Assembly (NCBI RefSeq): GCF_021290985.1
Contig: NZ_JAJOYU010000040.1
Coordinates: forward strand, 1 to 38,905
Direction of reading: 5' to 3'
Origin: Rheinheimera soli
GTDB lineage: Bacteria > Pseudomonadota > Gammaproteobacteria > Enterobacterales > Alteromonadaceae
DNA: 38,905 bases
A model generated the notes under the pieces. It saw only the letters and a program-made list of their open reading frames with translations, was not told the origin of the DNA and ran no database searches. Below, piece after piece: positions 27,961 to 37,077 of the stretch (positions are counted from its first letter, which is position 1; every line of letters starts with the position of its first letter). Made by a program: the position numbers and the translations under genes.

Positions 27961-27997
27961 CAGCTGATGATCAATAGACTTGTTTGATCATCAGCTG
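27961..27997. terminator. 14-bp perfect hairpin between convergent genes
   Basis: CAGCTGATGATCAA and TTGATCATCAGCTG pair perfectly over 14 bp around a 9-base loop. The hairpin spans the last codons and stop of the DUF971 gene and lies 24 bases after the chemoreceptor stop. There is no T-run, so it may act as a bidirectional, possibly Rho-assisted, terminator or as a 3'-end stabiliser. Confidence 0.6.
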
Positions 27998-28381
27998 ACT
28001 ATCGCGGTTGCTGTTGGCTTGCTTTAAACGCTGCAGATAATCAGCCCAAAGTTCGCCCTGCTCAGCCGCCAGTTTTGCCAGATAAGCCCAGCTATACAAA
28101 CCTGTCTGATGACCATCATCAAATACCAGTTTCACCGCATATTGGCCTACAGGCACAATCTGGCTGATGGCTACATCTTTTTTATGGCTGACCAGTTGGG
28201 GTTTGCCATGGCCACGTACTTCAGCCGAAGGCGAAAACACCCGTAAAAATTCAGCGCTAAAACTAAAGAGCTGTTCATCTGAAAACTTAACGTCCAAAAC
28301 TTTACTGAAGCGATGATAATGCAGCACAGACACCTGCGAGGTTTTTGCAACTGCAAAAGAAGCTGAAGTCTGTGCTGTCAT
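27971..28381 (-). CDS. DUF971 / GBBH-like N-terminal domain protein
   Basis: The 136-residue protein carries the DUF971 core, related to the N-terminal domain of gamma-butyrobetaine hydroxylase: VLDVKFSDEQLFSFSAEFLRVFSPSAEVRGHG and VKLVFDDGHQTGLYSWAYLAKLA. Proteins of this family are small and some relatives bind zinc or take part in iron-sulphur chemistry, but no function is established for this type. It lies 27 bp downstream of hslU and may end the hslVU transcript. Confidence 0.85.
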   Translation of the reverse strand: MTAQTSASFAVAKTSQVSVLHYHRFSKVLDVKFSDEQLFSFSAEFLRVFSPSAEVRGHGKPQLVSHKKDVAISQIVPVGQYAVKLVFDDGHQTGLYSWAYLAKLAAEQGELWADYLQRLKQANSNRDSQLMIKQVY

Positions 28382-28408
28382 CGGATCCGCCTTGGGTCAA
28401 CTATCAGG

Positions 28409-29740
28409 TTATAAAATAAAACGGCTTAAATCTTCGTCCTGCACTAAAGCGTCCAGGTGCGAATCGACATAAGTGGCATCGATTAAAATTTGCTGACCAC
28501 TGTGATCGGCTGCATCAAAGGAAATCTCTTCCAGCAATTTTTCCATCACAGTGTATAAGCGACGGGCACCGATGTTTTCAGTACGCTCATTCACCTGCCA
28601 TGCCGCATTGGCAATACGCTTAATGCCATCTTCGGCAAAACTGATGTGCACACCTTCGGTCGCCAGCATGGCTACACTTTGTTCGGTCAGCGAGGCTTTA
28701 GGCTCAGTCAGAATACGCTCAAAATCATTGGCTGATAAGGCATCCAGCTCGACTCGTATCGGTAAACGGCCTTGTAACTCAGGCACTAAATCCGATGGTT
28801 TTGCCATCTGAAAGGCGCCGCTGGCAATAAACAGAATATGGTCAGTTTTCACCATGCCGTGTTTAGTGGTGACAGTGCAGCCCTCGATTAATGGCAGCAA
28901 ATCCCGTTGCACCCCTTCACGCGACACATCAGGGCCACTGGTTTCGCCACGTTTACAAATTTTGTCGATTTCATCAATAAAGACGATACCGGTTTGCTCT
29001 ACAGCATCTAAAGCTTTCAGCTTCAGCTCTTCCGGATTGACCAGACGGGCTGCTTCTTCTTCTACCAGCTGTTTAAAGGCGTCTTTGATTTTCAGCTTAC
29101 GGCTTTTTTTCTTGTCAGAACCTAAGTTCTGAAACATTGACTGCAGCTGGGATGTCATTTCTTCCATGCCAGGCGGTGCCATAATCTCCACTCCCATCAC
29201 AGGGGCGGCTAAATCGATTTCAATTTCTTTGTCATCCAACTGGCCTTCACGTAACTTTTTGCGGAAGGTCTGGCGGGTGCCGCTGTCTGATTCACTGGTT
29301 TCAGCTTTGCCCCAGGCATCACGGGCTGGCGGCAATAAAGCGTCGAGAATACGTTCTTCCGCTGCTTCTTCAGCGCGGAATTTGTTTTTCGCCACTTCCT
29401 GCTCACGGAACATCTTCACTGCGCTGTCGGTTAAGTCGCGGATAATGCTTTCCACTTCTTTACCTACATAGCCTACTTCAGTGAACTTGGTGGCTTCTAC
29501 TTTAATAAAAGGCGCGTTGGCCAGTTTGGCCAGACGACGGGCAATTTCTGTTTTACCCACACCGGTCGGGCCTATCATCAGAATGTTTTTTGGCGTGATT
29601 TCCTGCCGTAAAGCCGGGTCGAGCTGCATACGACGCCATCTGTTACGCAGCGCTATAGCTACTGCTCGTTTGGCATTGGCCTGACCAATAATATGGCGAT
29701 CCAGTTCGTGGACTATTTCTCTTGGGGTCATATCAGACAT
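28409..29740 (-). CDS. hslU: ATP-dependent protease ATPase subunit HslU
   Basis: HslU is the AAA+ unfoldase of the HslUV (ClpYQ) protease, forming hexamers that feed substrates into HslV. The ATG at 29740 ([20 protein letters not shown]) gives 443 residues, identical in length to the E. coli protein; the TTG one codon upstream is rejected. The Walker A is GPTGVGKT (residues 57-64), the Walker B region VFIDEIDKI, the pore motif lies in [12 protein letters not shown], and the C-terminal LSRFIL tail docks into HslV. The gene is 11 bp after hslV, the standard hslVU operon. Confidence 0.98.
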   Translation of the reverse strand: MSDMTPREIVHELDRHIIGQANAKRAVAIALRNRWRRMQLDPALRQEITPKNILMIGPTGVGKTEIARRLAKLANAPFIKVEATKFTEVGYVGKEVESIIRDLTDSAVKMFREQEVAKNKFRAEEAAEERILDALLPPARDAWGKAETSESDSGTRQTFRKKLREGQLDDKEIEIDLAAPVMGVEIMAPPGMEEMTSQLQSMFQNLGSDKKKSRKLKIKDAFKQLVEEEAARLVNPEELKLKALDAVEQTGIVFIDEIDKICKRGETSGPDVSREGVQRDLLPLIEGCTVTTKHGMVKTDHILFIASGAFQMAKPSDLVPELQGRLPIRVELDALSANDFERILTEPKASLTEQSVAMLATEGVHISFAEDGIKRIANAAWQVNERTENIGARRLYTVMEKLLEEISFDAADHSGQQILIDATYVDSHLDALVQDEDLSRFIL

Positions 29741-29751
29741 CAAATCTACCC

Positions 29752-30270
29752 TTACAATTCTTCAATGGTCTGGTGATGGTTGGTATACACACAAATATCA
29801 CCAGCTATGGTTAAACTTTTTTCAGCAATTTCACGGGCACTTAATTCGGTATTCGCCAAAAGCGCAGTGGCGGCTGCCTGGGCAAAAGGTCCGCCGCTGC
29901 CGATGGCAATCAAATCGTGTTCTGGTTGGATCACATCACCATTACCTGTGATGATCAGTGAACAATTGGCATCAGCTACAGCTAACAAGGCTTCGAGTTT
30001 GCGCAGCATGCGGTCGGTGCGCCAATCTTTTGCCAGCTCAACAGCAGCGCGCATTAAATGGCCCTGATGCATTTCGAGTTTGGCTTCAAAACGTTCAAAT
30101 AAAGTAAAAGCGTCGGCTGTGCCGCCGGCAAATCCTGCCAGCACCTTGCCATGATATAAACGGCGAACTTTGCGGGCATTGCCCTTCATGACGGTATTAC
30201 CAAGCGAGACCTGGCCGTCACCTGCAATGGCAACATGGCCGTTGCGGCGTACAGAAACAATAGTGGTCAT
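29752..30270 (-). CDS. hslV: ATP-dependent protease peptidase subunit HslV
   Basis: HslV is the proteasome-like threonine peptidase of HslUV. The product has 172 residues; after removal of Met the N-terminal [20 protein letters not shown] exposes the catalytic Thr. [28 protein letters not shown] is the conserved core, and the [15 protein letters not shown] block follows. The ribosome site is AAGGG, 6-7 bases upstream. A heat-shock type promoter candidate lies about 42-67 bases upstream. Confidence 0.98.
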   Translation of the reverse strand: MTTIVSVRRNGHVAIAGDGQVSLGNTVMKGNARKVRRLYHGKVLAGFAGGTADAFTLFERFEAKLEMHQGHLMRAAVELAKDWRTDRMLRKLEALLAVADANCSLIITGNGDVIQPEHDLIAIGSGGPFAQAAATALLANTELSAREIAEKSLTIAGDICVYTNHHQTIEEL

Positions 30271-30311
30271 CAGAAGCCCTTTTTGGCTGAGGAGAACAGG
30301 TTACCAAGGAG

Positions 30312-30337
30312 ATAAGGGTGGGGATTCAGATTTTCAA
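30312..30337 (-). promoter_or_regulatory. Candidate sigma-32 heat-shock promoter of hslVU
   Basis: On the minus strand TTGAAA (30337-30332), a 13-base spacer and CCCTTAT (30318-30312) resemble the sigma-32 consensus CTTGAAA-N(11-16)-CCCCATNT. Heat-shock control of hslVU is established in E. coli. The -10 match is partial. Confidence 0.5.
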
Positions 30338-30338
30338 T

Positions 30339-30378
30339 GCCCTTTCTGCTGAAAGCTGTTGCTTTGAGTAGAAAGGGC
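30339..30378. terminator. Long hairpin between ftsN and hslV
   Basis: GCCCTTTCTGCTGAAAGC pairs with GCTTTGAGTAGAAAGGGC over 18 positions with two mismatches, around the 4-base loop TGTT. It lies 12 bases after the ftsN stop and touches the -35 of the proposed hslV promoter. No T-run follows on the minus strand, so it may be a terminator or attenuator for ftsN readthrough. Confidence 0.55.
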
Positions 30379-30389
30379 TAAAAGGAATA

Positions 30390-30917
30390 TCAAAGTGTGG
30401 CTATACGGCAATCCGCGACTCGTTGTCGCAGTAAACGGCTTTTATCGCTTTCAGCCTGACGTTTGCTGGTATAAGGCCCCAGAGTAACCCGAAAAAATAC
30501 ACCGTTTTTGCCTTCAATACGTCGAACTTCCGATGGATAACCGGCAAAAGCAACTTTGGCTTTCATTTGCTGAGCCGTTTCCATCACGCGGTAAGTACCA
30601 CAAAACATCAAAAACGGCCCTTTGGCTTCCAGCTCTTCTACAGTCACCTGAATTTCTTTGTTTTCCAGCTCTTCAATGTACTGGTAAGGCTCTTTAGCAG
30701 GCTTAGGGGGCAAATCATCTTTTTTGCTGGTGATCACCGGAGTGACAGGGTCTGCGACCGGTGTTTTTTGCGATAAATGATATAAAAACCATGCAAAACC
30801 AATAACTAAAACGCCGACCGTTATCACTAAAGGCCAAGGGAAAGGTTTCACAGTTTTGGTGTTTTTTCTTGGTCTGGGTGCGGCCCGACCTGCTTTGACA
30901 TAATCTTTTTGTGGCAT
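30390..30917 (-). CDS. ftsN: FtsN-like SPOR-domain cell division protein (short)
   Basis: The start at 30917 (MPQKDYVKAGRAAPRPRK) resembles the E. coli FtsN opening MAQRDYVRRSQ, so I prefer it to the ATG at 30953. The product is 175 residues, well short of the 319 of E. coli FtsN. It has a basic cytoplasmic tail, one TM segment (about 28-48: WPLVITVGVLVIGFAWFLYHL), a short linker and a C-terminal SPOR domain (about 95-175), which binds denuded septal peptidoglycan. Position between priA and hslV matches the gammaproteobacterial order. The long periplasmic linker of E. coli FtsN is missing. The essential region for triggering septation is not obvious by eye. Confidence 0.87.
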   Translation of the reverse strand: MPQKDYVKAGRAAPRPRKNTKTVKPFPWPLVITVGVLVIGFAWFLYHLSQKTPVADPVTPVITSKKDDLPPKPAKEPYQYIEELENKEIQVTVEELEAKGPFLMFCGTYRVMETAQQMKAKVAFAGYPSEVRRIEGKNGVFFRVTLGPYTSKRQAESDKSRLLRQRVADCRIATL

Positions 30918-30982
30918 CTTCACAACTAAGGACAACTGGCCTGATGTCCGCATTCTACTGCAGTTTTGTTAAAAAGAAATGT

Positions 30983-33145
30983 TTAATTCAGGTCTTGTGG
31001 GTCTACATCCAGCTGCCACTTTACCTTGCGGCTTAACGACCAGCGGCTGATTTCTGCTAATACTGAATCCAGACTTTGGTGTAATTGTTTCCTGTCTTTA
31101 GCAAAAAGCTGAATTTGCCAACGGTATTTACCAGCCTTGCGTTCCATAGGGCAAGCCAATGGCCCCAACAGCTGCACTTGTGGCCATTCTTTATAATGGT
31201 CCGCCACTTTTTGCAGCCATTCTTTGCAGAGTTCCAACTGATGCGCTTCCACTCTAAACAAGGCCAGGAACATAAAAGGCGGTAAAAAGGTTTGTTGCCG
31301 CTCTTTTAATGCGCTGCGGGCAAAAGAGGCGTAACCATTTTGGATCACATCCTGTAGCAGCGCATGACCCGGATAATGGGTTTGCAGCAAAACTTTGCCT
31401 GGCTGTGAGCCACGTCCGGCACGGCCTGAGACTTGAGTTAATAGCTGTGCTAACTGTTCCGGCGCTCTGAAGTCGTTGCTGTATAAAGCAGAGTCGACAT
31501 CAATAATCACTACTAAGCCAACATTCGGGAAATGATGGCCTTTAGCCAGCATCTGGGTGCCTAAAATAAGCTGGGGCTCACCTTGTAATATCTGATCCAA
31601 AGCCTTCTGCAAACTGCCTTTGCGCCTGATGCTGTCTCTGTCCAGTCGGGTCACTGTATGAGTTGGGAAAAGCTGTTGCAGCTGTTCTTCCAGCTGTTCA
31701 GTACCCTGACCTACAGGCGCTAATTGAGTGCTGCCACAACCACCACATTGATGCGGCACCCCTTTGGTCGCCCCACAATGGTGGCACACCAACTGGCGGC
31801 TTTGTTTATGAAAAGTTGTAAAAGCACTGCATCTGTGGCATTCGGTCATCCAGCCACATTCATGACAAATAAGAGCTGGCGCAAAACCACGGCGATTTAA
31901 AAACAGCAGTACTTGCTGGCCGAGTTTTAAATGTTGTTCAATACGCTGGCGGGTTAAACCTGCCATGCCATGCATCATTTGCTGTTGTTTTAAATCCACC
32001 AGCTCAACTGTCGGCATCAACTGGCCAGCGGCACGGTCAGGTAATTCCAGATGAGCAAAACGGCCTTGTTGCACATTGGCCAGGCTCTCTAAGCTCGGCG
32101 TCGCTGAGCCTAATAAAATAGGGCAGCCCTGAATTGATGCGCGTTTAATGGCTAAATCGCGGGCGTGATACCGAAAACCATCCTGCTGCTTGAAGGAGTT
32201 GTCGTGTTCTTCATCGATAATCAGTAAATCAAGCTTAAGGAAAGGTAAAAACAAAGCTGAACGGGTGCCAATCACTATAGCTAAATCACCAGTCTGGCAG
32301 CGTTGCCAGACGGTAAAACGCTCCAGGTCTGTCATATTGGAATGCCAGACCCCAACAGGCACGCCAAAACGTTGTTCAAATCGGGCTAAGGTTTGTGGTG
32401 TTAAACCAATTTCCGGCACCAACACCAACACCTGACCACCTTGTTGTACAACAGGGCTTATCGCCTGTAGATAGACTTCGGTTTTGCCCGAGCCTGTCAC
32501 CCCTTCGAGTAAAAAACAGCTAAAACTGCCTAAAGCTTGTTGTACAGCAGTAACTGCCAAAGCCTGCGCCGGATTCAGTGGCAAAGATTTTTGTTGTTCA
32601 TCAGCGGTCTGATAAGGGCCGTATAAGAGTGGCGTAACTTGAGCCCAGCTTTGTTCAACAAAGTACTGCAGCTCTTTGCGCTGAAAATGCTCCAGCAACT
32701 GGGTTTCAGTTTGAGGCTGTTGCAGCTGTTGCCATAAAGCCAGACGTTTTTTCGCTGCTTTAAACTGCTGTTCGGTTAAATGCTGGCCTGCTTCGGTCAG
32801 ACTATAGCGATGGCCTTTGACCGGATCGGCATTTATACCATCGCGTAATAAAGCGGGCAGGGCACTGGTCAGCACATCACCTAAAGGATGATGATAGTAA
32901 TCGGCGGCAAAACTTAATAACTGGCGAATAGGAGCTGCCAATACCGGAGTTTGATCCAATACTTGGGTCACAGCTTTCAATTGAGCTGCGTCGTAGCTGT
33001 CGGTGGGGTTCAGTTGCCAGACAATACCTATCAGTTCGCGTTTGCCAAAAGGCACTAAAACACGACAACCTGGGCTTACCTGTTCGTCACAAAGGTAATC
33101 AAAATGCACCCGAAGAGGAATGGGCAACGCTACCCGTATAACCAT
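30983..33145 (-). CDS. priA: Primosomal protein N' (replication restart helicase PriA)
   Basis: PriA recognises stalled forks and reloads the replisome. The ATG at 33145 gives 720 residues (E. coli has 732). The N-terminal 3'-DNA-binding domain (VALPIPLRVHFDYLC) is followed by a superfamily 2 helicase core with Walker A LEGVTGSGKTEVYLQ and Walker B LLIIDEEHDNSFKQQDG, then the zinc-binding module CHECGWMTECHRC ... CHHCGATKG ... CGGCGS with paired Cys motifs, and helicase motifs ILGTQMLAKGHHFPNVGLV and QVSGRAGRG. It is divergent from rpmE with a 196-bp gap. Confidence 0.98.
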   Translation of the reverse strand: MVIRVALPIPLRVHFDYLCDEQVSPGCRVLVPFGKRELIGIVWQLNPTDSYDAAQLKAVTQVLDQTPVLAAPIRQLLSFAADYYHHPLGDVLTSALPALLRDGINADPVKGHRYSLTEAGQHLTEQQFKAAKKRLALWQQLQQPQTETQLLEHFQRKELQYFVEQSWAQVTPLLYGPYQTADEQQKSLPLNPAQALAVTAVQQALGSFSCFLLEGVTGSGKTEVYLQAISPVVQQGGQVLVLVPEIGLTPQTLARFEQRFGVPVGVWHSNMTDLERFTVWQRCQTGDLAIVIGTRSALFLPFLKLDLLIIDEEHDNSFKQQDGFRYHARDLAIKRASIQGCPILLGSATPSLESLANVQQGRFAHLELPDRAAGQLMPTVELVDLKQQQMMHGMAGLTRQRIEQHLKLGQQVLLFLNRRGFAPALICHECGWMTECHRCSAFTTFHKQSRQLVCHHCGATKGVPHQCGGCGSTQLAPVGQGTEQLEEQLQQLFPTHTVTRLDRDSIRRKGSLQKALDQILQGEPQLILGTQMLAKGHHFPNVGLVVIIDVDSALYSNDFRAPEQLAQLLTQVSGRAGRGSQPGKVLLQTHYPGHALLQDVIQNGYASFARSALKERQQTFLPPFMFLALFRVEAHQLELCKEWLQKVADHYKEWPQVQLLGPLACPMERKAGKYRWQIQLFAKDRKQLHQSLDSVLAEISRWSLSRKVKWQLDVDPQDLN

Positions 33146-33231
33146 CACAGCCAAAATCCACCTGTTTTATCAATCAATTAGTGTAATGGCCCAGCATAGA
33201 CAAAGCCATTAAAAATAAATTGGCCAATTTG

Positions 33232-33260
33232 TTGAAACTTTGAGCCTTAGCAATTAAACT
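33232..33260 (+). promoter_or_regulatory. rpmE promoter
   Basis: TTGAAA (33232-33237), a 17-base spacer and TAAACT (33255-33260) form a good sigma-70 promoter. It leaves a leader of about 75 bases before the rpmE ATG. Confidence 0.7.
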
Positions 33261-33341
33261 ACGCGCCCTAATTTAACTGAAATTGCGTATGGTGTCTGAC
33301 AAAAGTTGATCAGATAGCGATACGGCCTAACGAGGTAACCC

Positions 33342-33554
33342 ATGAAACCAAGTATCCACCCGGAATACAAAGAGATCACTGCAACTTGTACTTGCGGTAA
33401 TGCTTTCAAAACTCACTCTACACTGTGCAAAGACATCCACTTGGACGTTTGCTCAGCTTGCCACCCATTCTATACTGGTAAGCAGAAAGTGTTAGACGTA
33501 GGCGGCCGTGTTGACCGCTTCAAAAAACGTTTCGCAGTACTGGGCGCCAAGTAA
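33342..33554 (+). CDS. rpmE: 50S ribosomal protein L31, zinc-binding type
   Basis: The 70-residue protein is L31 of the large ribosomal subunit. The four zinc-ligand Cys residues are present at 16, 18, 37 and 40 (CTC and CSAC), so this is the C+ type rather than the zinc-free paralogue. The blocks [15 protein letters not shown] and [20 protein letters not shown] are typical. A purine-rich AGG site precedes the ATG by 7 bases, and a strong intrinsic terminator follows. Confidence 0.98.
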   Translation: MKPSIHPEYKEITATCTCGNAFKTHSTLCKDIHLDVCSACHPFYTGKQKVLDVGGRVDRFKKRFAVLGAK

Positions 33555-33571
33555 TTTCAGGCATCAGTCAA

Positions 33572-33596
33572 AAAAGGCACCTTGGGTGCCTTTTTT
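33572..33596 (+). terminator. rpmE intrinsic terminator
   Basis: AAAAGGCACC and GGTGCCTTTT form a perfect stem around the loop TTG, followed by further Ts. It is 17 bases after the rpmE stop. Confidence 0.94.
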
Positions 33597-33612
33597 ATTG
33601 CCTGAAATTCAA

Positions 33613-33640
33613 GACGGGCGGGGATAAACCCCGACCTTAC
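33613..33640 (-). repeat. REP-type palindrome, copy B (minus)
   Basis: Read on the minus strand it starts GTAAGGTCGGGG, has the loop TTTAT and ends CCCCGCCCGTC. It is inverted relative to copy C, whose GTAG head lies 21 bp away; together the two form a REPIN-like pair. Confidence 0.78.
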
Positions 33641-33661
33641 GGATTTGCGATATTCCATTCT

Positions 33662-33690
33662 GTAGGGGCGACCTTTATGGTCGCCCGTTC
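33662..33690 (+). repeat. REP-type palindrome, copy C (plus)
   Basis: GTAG followed by the perfect stem GGGCGACC / GGTCGCCC around TTTAT, then GTTC. The stem differs from copies A and D at several bases but keeps full pairing, showing compensatory change. It faces copy B head to head. Confidence 0.8.
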
Positions 33691-33779
33691 TGGGAACTCT
33701 GCTGCCTGTAACAAATCAGTGCTTTCATAATATGCCTAATACTATATATTAAACATATAGTTAACTTACGGCTGCGGTT

Positions 33780-36700
33780 ATGATTGGTACTTTCTTTTTT
33801 GGTGAGTGGCAGGTTGATCCCAGTGCCAATACGTTAAGGCTTGGCAAACAGCTGATCCAGCTTGAACCTAAAGCTATGGATGTGCTGGTGTTGTTGTGTC
33901 AGAACGCCGGAGAAGTACACAGCAGTGACGAGATTGTCAGCGCCTGCTGGCCTCAGGCCGAAGTGGGCGATAACCCACTGCATAAAATTATCACGCAAAT
34001 TCGTAAGGCCCTCGGCGACAGCGCTACCTCTCCTTCTTATATTGAAACCATCCGCAAACGCGGTTACCGCACTCTGGCTCAGGTGACTTTTCCGCTGGGG
34101 CAGGAAGAAAGCGCCACACCACAAAGCTGGCAGGGTGGTTCTCCTTTTCCTGGCTTGCAAGCTTACGATGCCCGTTATGCCAAAGTATTTTTTGGTCGTG
34201 GCAGCCAAATTGACACCTTACTTGAACGTATAGCGCAGCAAGTGCACTACGGCAGAGCTTTTTGTTTAGTTTTAGGCCCAAGCGGCAGCGGTAAATCCTC
34301 GTTAATCAATGCTGGTGTAATGCCTAATTTGATGCAAAACAGTGGCTATAACGGCGTGAAGGTAGAGTCGTACAGCAGTCTGGATTTAGCTGACCTGACC
34401 CCAGGCCAATTGCTGATACAGCTGGCCAGTGCTTTGCTCGACTGGGACCTTGCAGACCAGCCTGTATTTGACGGCTGCAGTGCCGAACAATTGGCAGAGA
34501 AATTACAACATCAAATGGACTGGGTGCTGCAAAGCTGTAAAACAGCGCTACAAAACCAAAACGAAAGCAAATGCCGATTCGCCATTTTTATTGACCGGCT
34601 TGAAGTGCTGTTGTCCTCGCCGCTGTTTAGTGAAGACGAACGGCTGCTGTTTATCGACCGGATGGAACAACTGGCAACTTCAGGTTCTGTAGTGGTATTA
34701 AGTGCCTGTCGTAACGAATTTTATCCTTTACTAGTTACTTACCCCAGTTTGATGGCAGGCAAAGCCCGCGGTGCTCATTTTGACTTAGCACCGCCCGGCA
34801 GAGCTGAACTTTTACAAATGATCCGCTTACCCGCCATTGCCGCCAATTTAAGCTGGGATTTAGATCCAAATACTGCACTACCGCTGGATGAGCTGTTGTG
34901 CAGTGAAGCGGCCAGCAACCCCGACGCTTTACCTATGTTGCAATACACTTTGCAGGAATTGTATTTACAGCGCAGCGAAAGCAATCAACTGCTGTTTTCT
35001 GTGTATAAAAACTTAGGGGGAATTGAAGGCGCTATAGGTAAAAATGCCGAGCAGGCCATAGCCATGTTAAGTACAGCAGAAAAAGACAGTTTACCCAGGG
35101 TGTTATCTTTACTGGTGACTTTACGTGAAGACGAACAGTCCATCACCAGCCGCACCGCACTCTGGCAACACTTACAAAATGATGCTGAGCGCTTTTTGGT
35201 GCAAGCCATGGTGGAACATCGTTTATTTGTCTCCCACCTGCAAAATGCTGTGCCTTGTTTTAGCATAGCGCACGAAGCTTTATTAAGGCGCTGGCCAAGA
35301 GCCACAGCCTGGATAGCAGAACATCATCAAAGTTTAAGTGTAAAAAGCCGCTTGCAGCATTTAACCAAACGCTGGCTGGCTGAAGATAAACACAGCGCTT
35401 ATTTATTGGCCGACGGAAAACCTTTAGCGGAAGCTCAGCAGTTGGCGCAAAATGGCTTTTTTACTTTAGATGCCAACGAAAAAGACTTTATTCAGGCCTC
35501 AGGCAAAAGATCCAAATTAGTACGCACCAGCAGGCGTTTAACCTTTGCCTTACTCTGTGTGCTGACTTTTACCGCAGTGCTTATGAGCGTTAGAAGTTTT
35601 GAAGCGGAAAAACTGGCGCAGCAAAAACGTTTAGCAGCCGAAAGTTTATTAGGTTTTATGGTTGGCGATTTTGCCGACAAATTGCGCAGCATAGGCCGGA
35701 TGGATTTACTCGACGGTATTAGCAATAAAGCGCTGGAGTATTTCAGCGACTTTTCTGATGCGGAAAAAGATCAATACCTAAGCACCCAGGCCCGTTTACA
35801 GCATGGCCAAACGCTGGAAGCTATAGGTGAGGTGGCTTACTCGCGTGACAAAATTGATGAAGCCCAAACGGCTTTATTAGCTGCCAGAGAAAAGCTTGCA
35901 CCAGTATTTGCTCAACAGCCGAATAATTTAGAGCTTTTAAAAACCCTAGGTGCCAATGCCTTTTGGTTAGGGCAAATTCAGTACGATGCCAAAAACTGGC
36001 TGGCCGTTAAACCAGAATTTGAGCTTTATTACGGCTATAGCGAGGCGATGTACAAAATAGCGCCAGACAGTGCAGATGCATTAATGGAGTTATCTTATGC
36101 TACTAATTCTTTAGGCTCATTGGCGATGAAATTGCAGCAGTTTGATCAAGCCACTGCTTTCTTTTATGAATCTTTAAATCTTAAATTATTAGCAAAAACC
36201 AAAGACCCAAGTAATACCACCTTAATTGCCGATATAGCAGATACCCGTTCCTGGTTGGCAAGTGCTGCTTTAGCTAAAGGGGATGTTCATAAAGCTATAG
36301 CTGTGCACCAACAAATTCAGGCTGAATTTGAAAGAATGAATAAGGATGCTAAAACAGATGCCTATTTGCTTGATAGAGTTTTAAGGAGTTATTCTAATTT
36401 AGCAGTCATTTATCAGTATCAGGGACTAAACAAGCAGGCTTTTGACCAGGTGTATCAGGCGTATGTTTTGCTGGAACAAGCTATGAAGCAAGATCCTGAG
36501 AATAAAGTATGGCAAGGCGATTTTTTTATTCACAAGTTATGGTTGGTTAGGTTGAACGCTACACTGAATGACCCACGCATAAATTTTAGTCCTGAGACAT
36601 TAAAACAAGAACTTGAGAAGAAGAAACACGAATTTGCCAGCGAACGACACTATTCAAAAATATATGGGATTTGGCTGGTTCAGTCTGCCCGGTACTACGA

Positions 36701-37043
36701 CGCAATAGGACAATCTCAAAAAAGTATGGAGTTGACTTCGGAGGCTCTAATTTATTATCACGAATTGTTTGCCACAGAGCCCGATGACTTGAGTTTAACT
36801 GTTTTTTTAGCTGAATTGGAATTGCTGCAGGCTACGCATTTTAAGAGGCAACTACAACATGAACAAAGTCAGCAATCCTGCGCAAGAGCTAAAAATTTAT
36901 TGGGGCCTTTGCAGGAAAAAGATAAAAAACCTCAATATATTCAACCATACGCTATGGCTTTAAGTTGTCTAAATGAACTGGATCAGGACCCAGATTTACG
37001 ACAGTTGTTGCTCAAATCAGCTATTGTGCTTTCTACTTTTTAA
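33780..37043 (+). CDS. Winged-helix / nSTAND1 ATPase / TM / helical-repeat regulator
   Basis: This 1087-residue protein has four parts. Residues 1-100 are an OmpR/CadC-type winged helix (LEPKAMDVLVLLCQNAGEV, PLHKIITQIRKALGD, IETIRKRGYRT). Residues about 122-540 are a STAND-type P-loop ATPase: the nSTAND1-style entry PFPGLQAYDARYAKVFFGR, Walker A GPSGSGKSS (166-174, Lys172), a Walker B-like strand FAIFIDRLE (Asp272) and a later DALPMLQYTLQELY block. One TM helix lies at about 587-604. The C-terminal 480 residues are helical, TPR-like, and by topology periplasmic. This suggests a membrane-bound regulator that senses by its repeats and binds DNA through its N-terminus. No strong ribosome site precedes the ATG. 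No function is established; the 127-residue gene follows after 34 bp. Confidence 0.85.
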   Translation: MIGTFFFGEWQVDPSANTLRLGKQLIQLEPKAMDVLVLLCQNAGEVHSSDEIVSACWPQAEVGDNPLHKIITQIRKALGDSATSPSYIETIRKRGYRTLAQVTFPLGQEESATPQSWQGGSPFPGLQAYDARYAKVFFGRGSQIDTLLERIAQQVHYGRAFCLVLGPSGSGKSSLINAGVMPNLMQNSGYNGVKVESYSSLDLADLTPGQLLIQLASALLDWDLADQPVFDGCSAEQLAEKLQHQMDWVLQSCKTALQNQNESKCRFAIFIDRLEVLLSSPLFSEDERLLFIDRMEQLATSGSVVVLSACRNEFYPLLVTYPSLMAGKARGAHFDLAPPGRAELLQMIRLPAIAANLSWDLDPNTALPLDELLCSEAASNPDALPMLQYTLQELYLQRSESNQLLFSVYKNLGGIEGAIGKNAEQAIAMLSTAEKDSLPRVLSLLVTLREDEQSITSRTALWQHLQNDAERFLVQAMVEHRLFVSHLQNAVPCFSIAHEALLRRWPRATAWIAEHHQSLSVKSRLQHLTKRWLAEDKHSAYLLADGKPLAEAQQLAQNGFFTLDANEKDFIQASGKRSKLVRTSRRLTFALLCVLTFTAVLMSVRSFEAEKLAQQKRLAAESLLGFMVGDFADKLRSIGRMDLLDGISNKALEYFSDFSDAEKDQYLSTQARLQHGQTLEAIGEVAYSRDKIDEAQTALLAAREKLAPVFAQQPNNLELLKTLGANAFWLGQIQYDAKNWLAVKPEFELYYGYSEAMYKIAPDSADALMELSYATNSLGSLAMKLQQFDQATAFFYESLNLKLLAKTKDPSNTTLIADIADTRSWLASAALAKGDVHKAIAVHQQIQAEFERMNKDAKTDAYLLDRVLRSYSNLAVIYQYQGLNKQAFDQVYQAYVLLEQAMKQDPENKVWQGDFFIHKLWLVRLNATLNDPRINFSPETLKQELEKKKHEFASERHYSKIYGIWLVQSARYYDAIGQSQKSMELTSEALIYYHELFATEPDDLSLTVFLAELELLQATHFKRQLQHEQSQQSCARAKNLLGPLQEKDKKPQYIQPYAMALSCLNELDQDPDLRQLLLKSAIVLSTF

Positions 37044-37077
37044 TTTTTGTTAGTTAATCTCAAAACAAGGACATTTT

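Noticed and set aside
33780-37043. Avs-type antiphage STAND protein
   Set aside because: The order wHTH, ATPase, TM, repeats is unlike Avs proteins, which have N-terminal nuclease or other effector domains and no TM helix after the ATPase; a defence role remains possible but unsupported.
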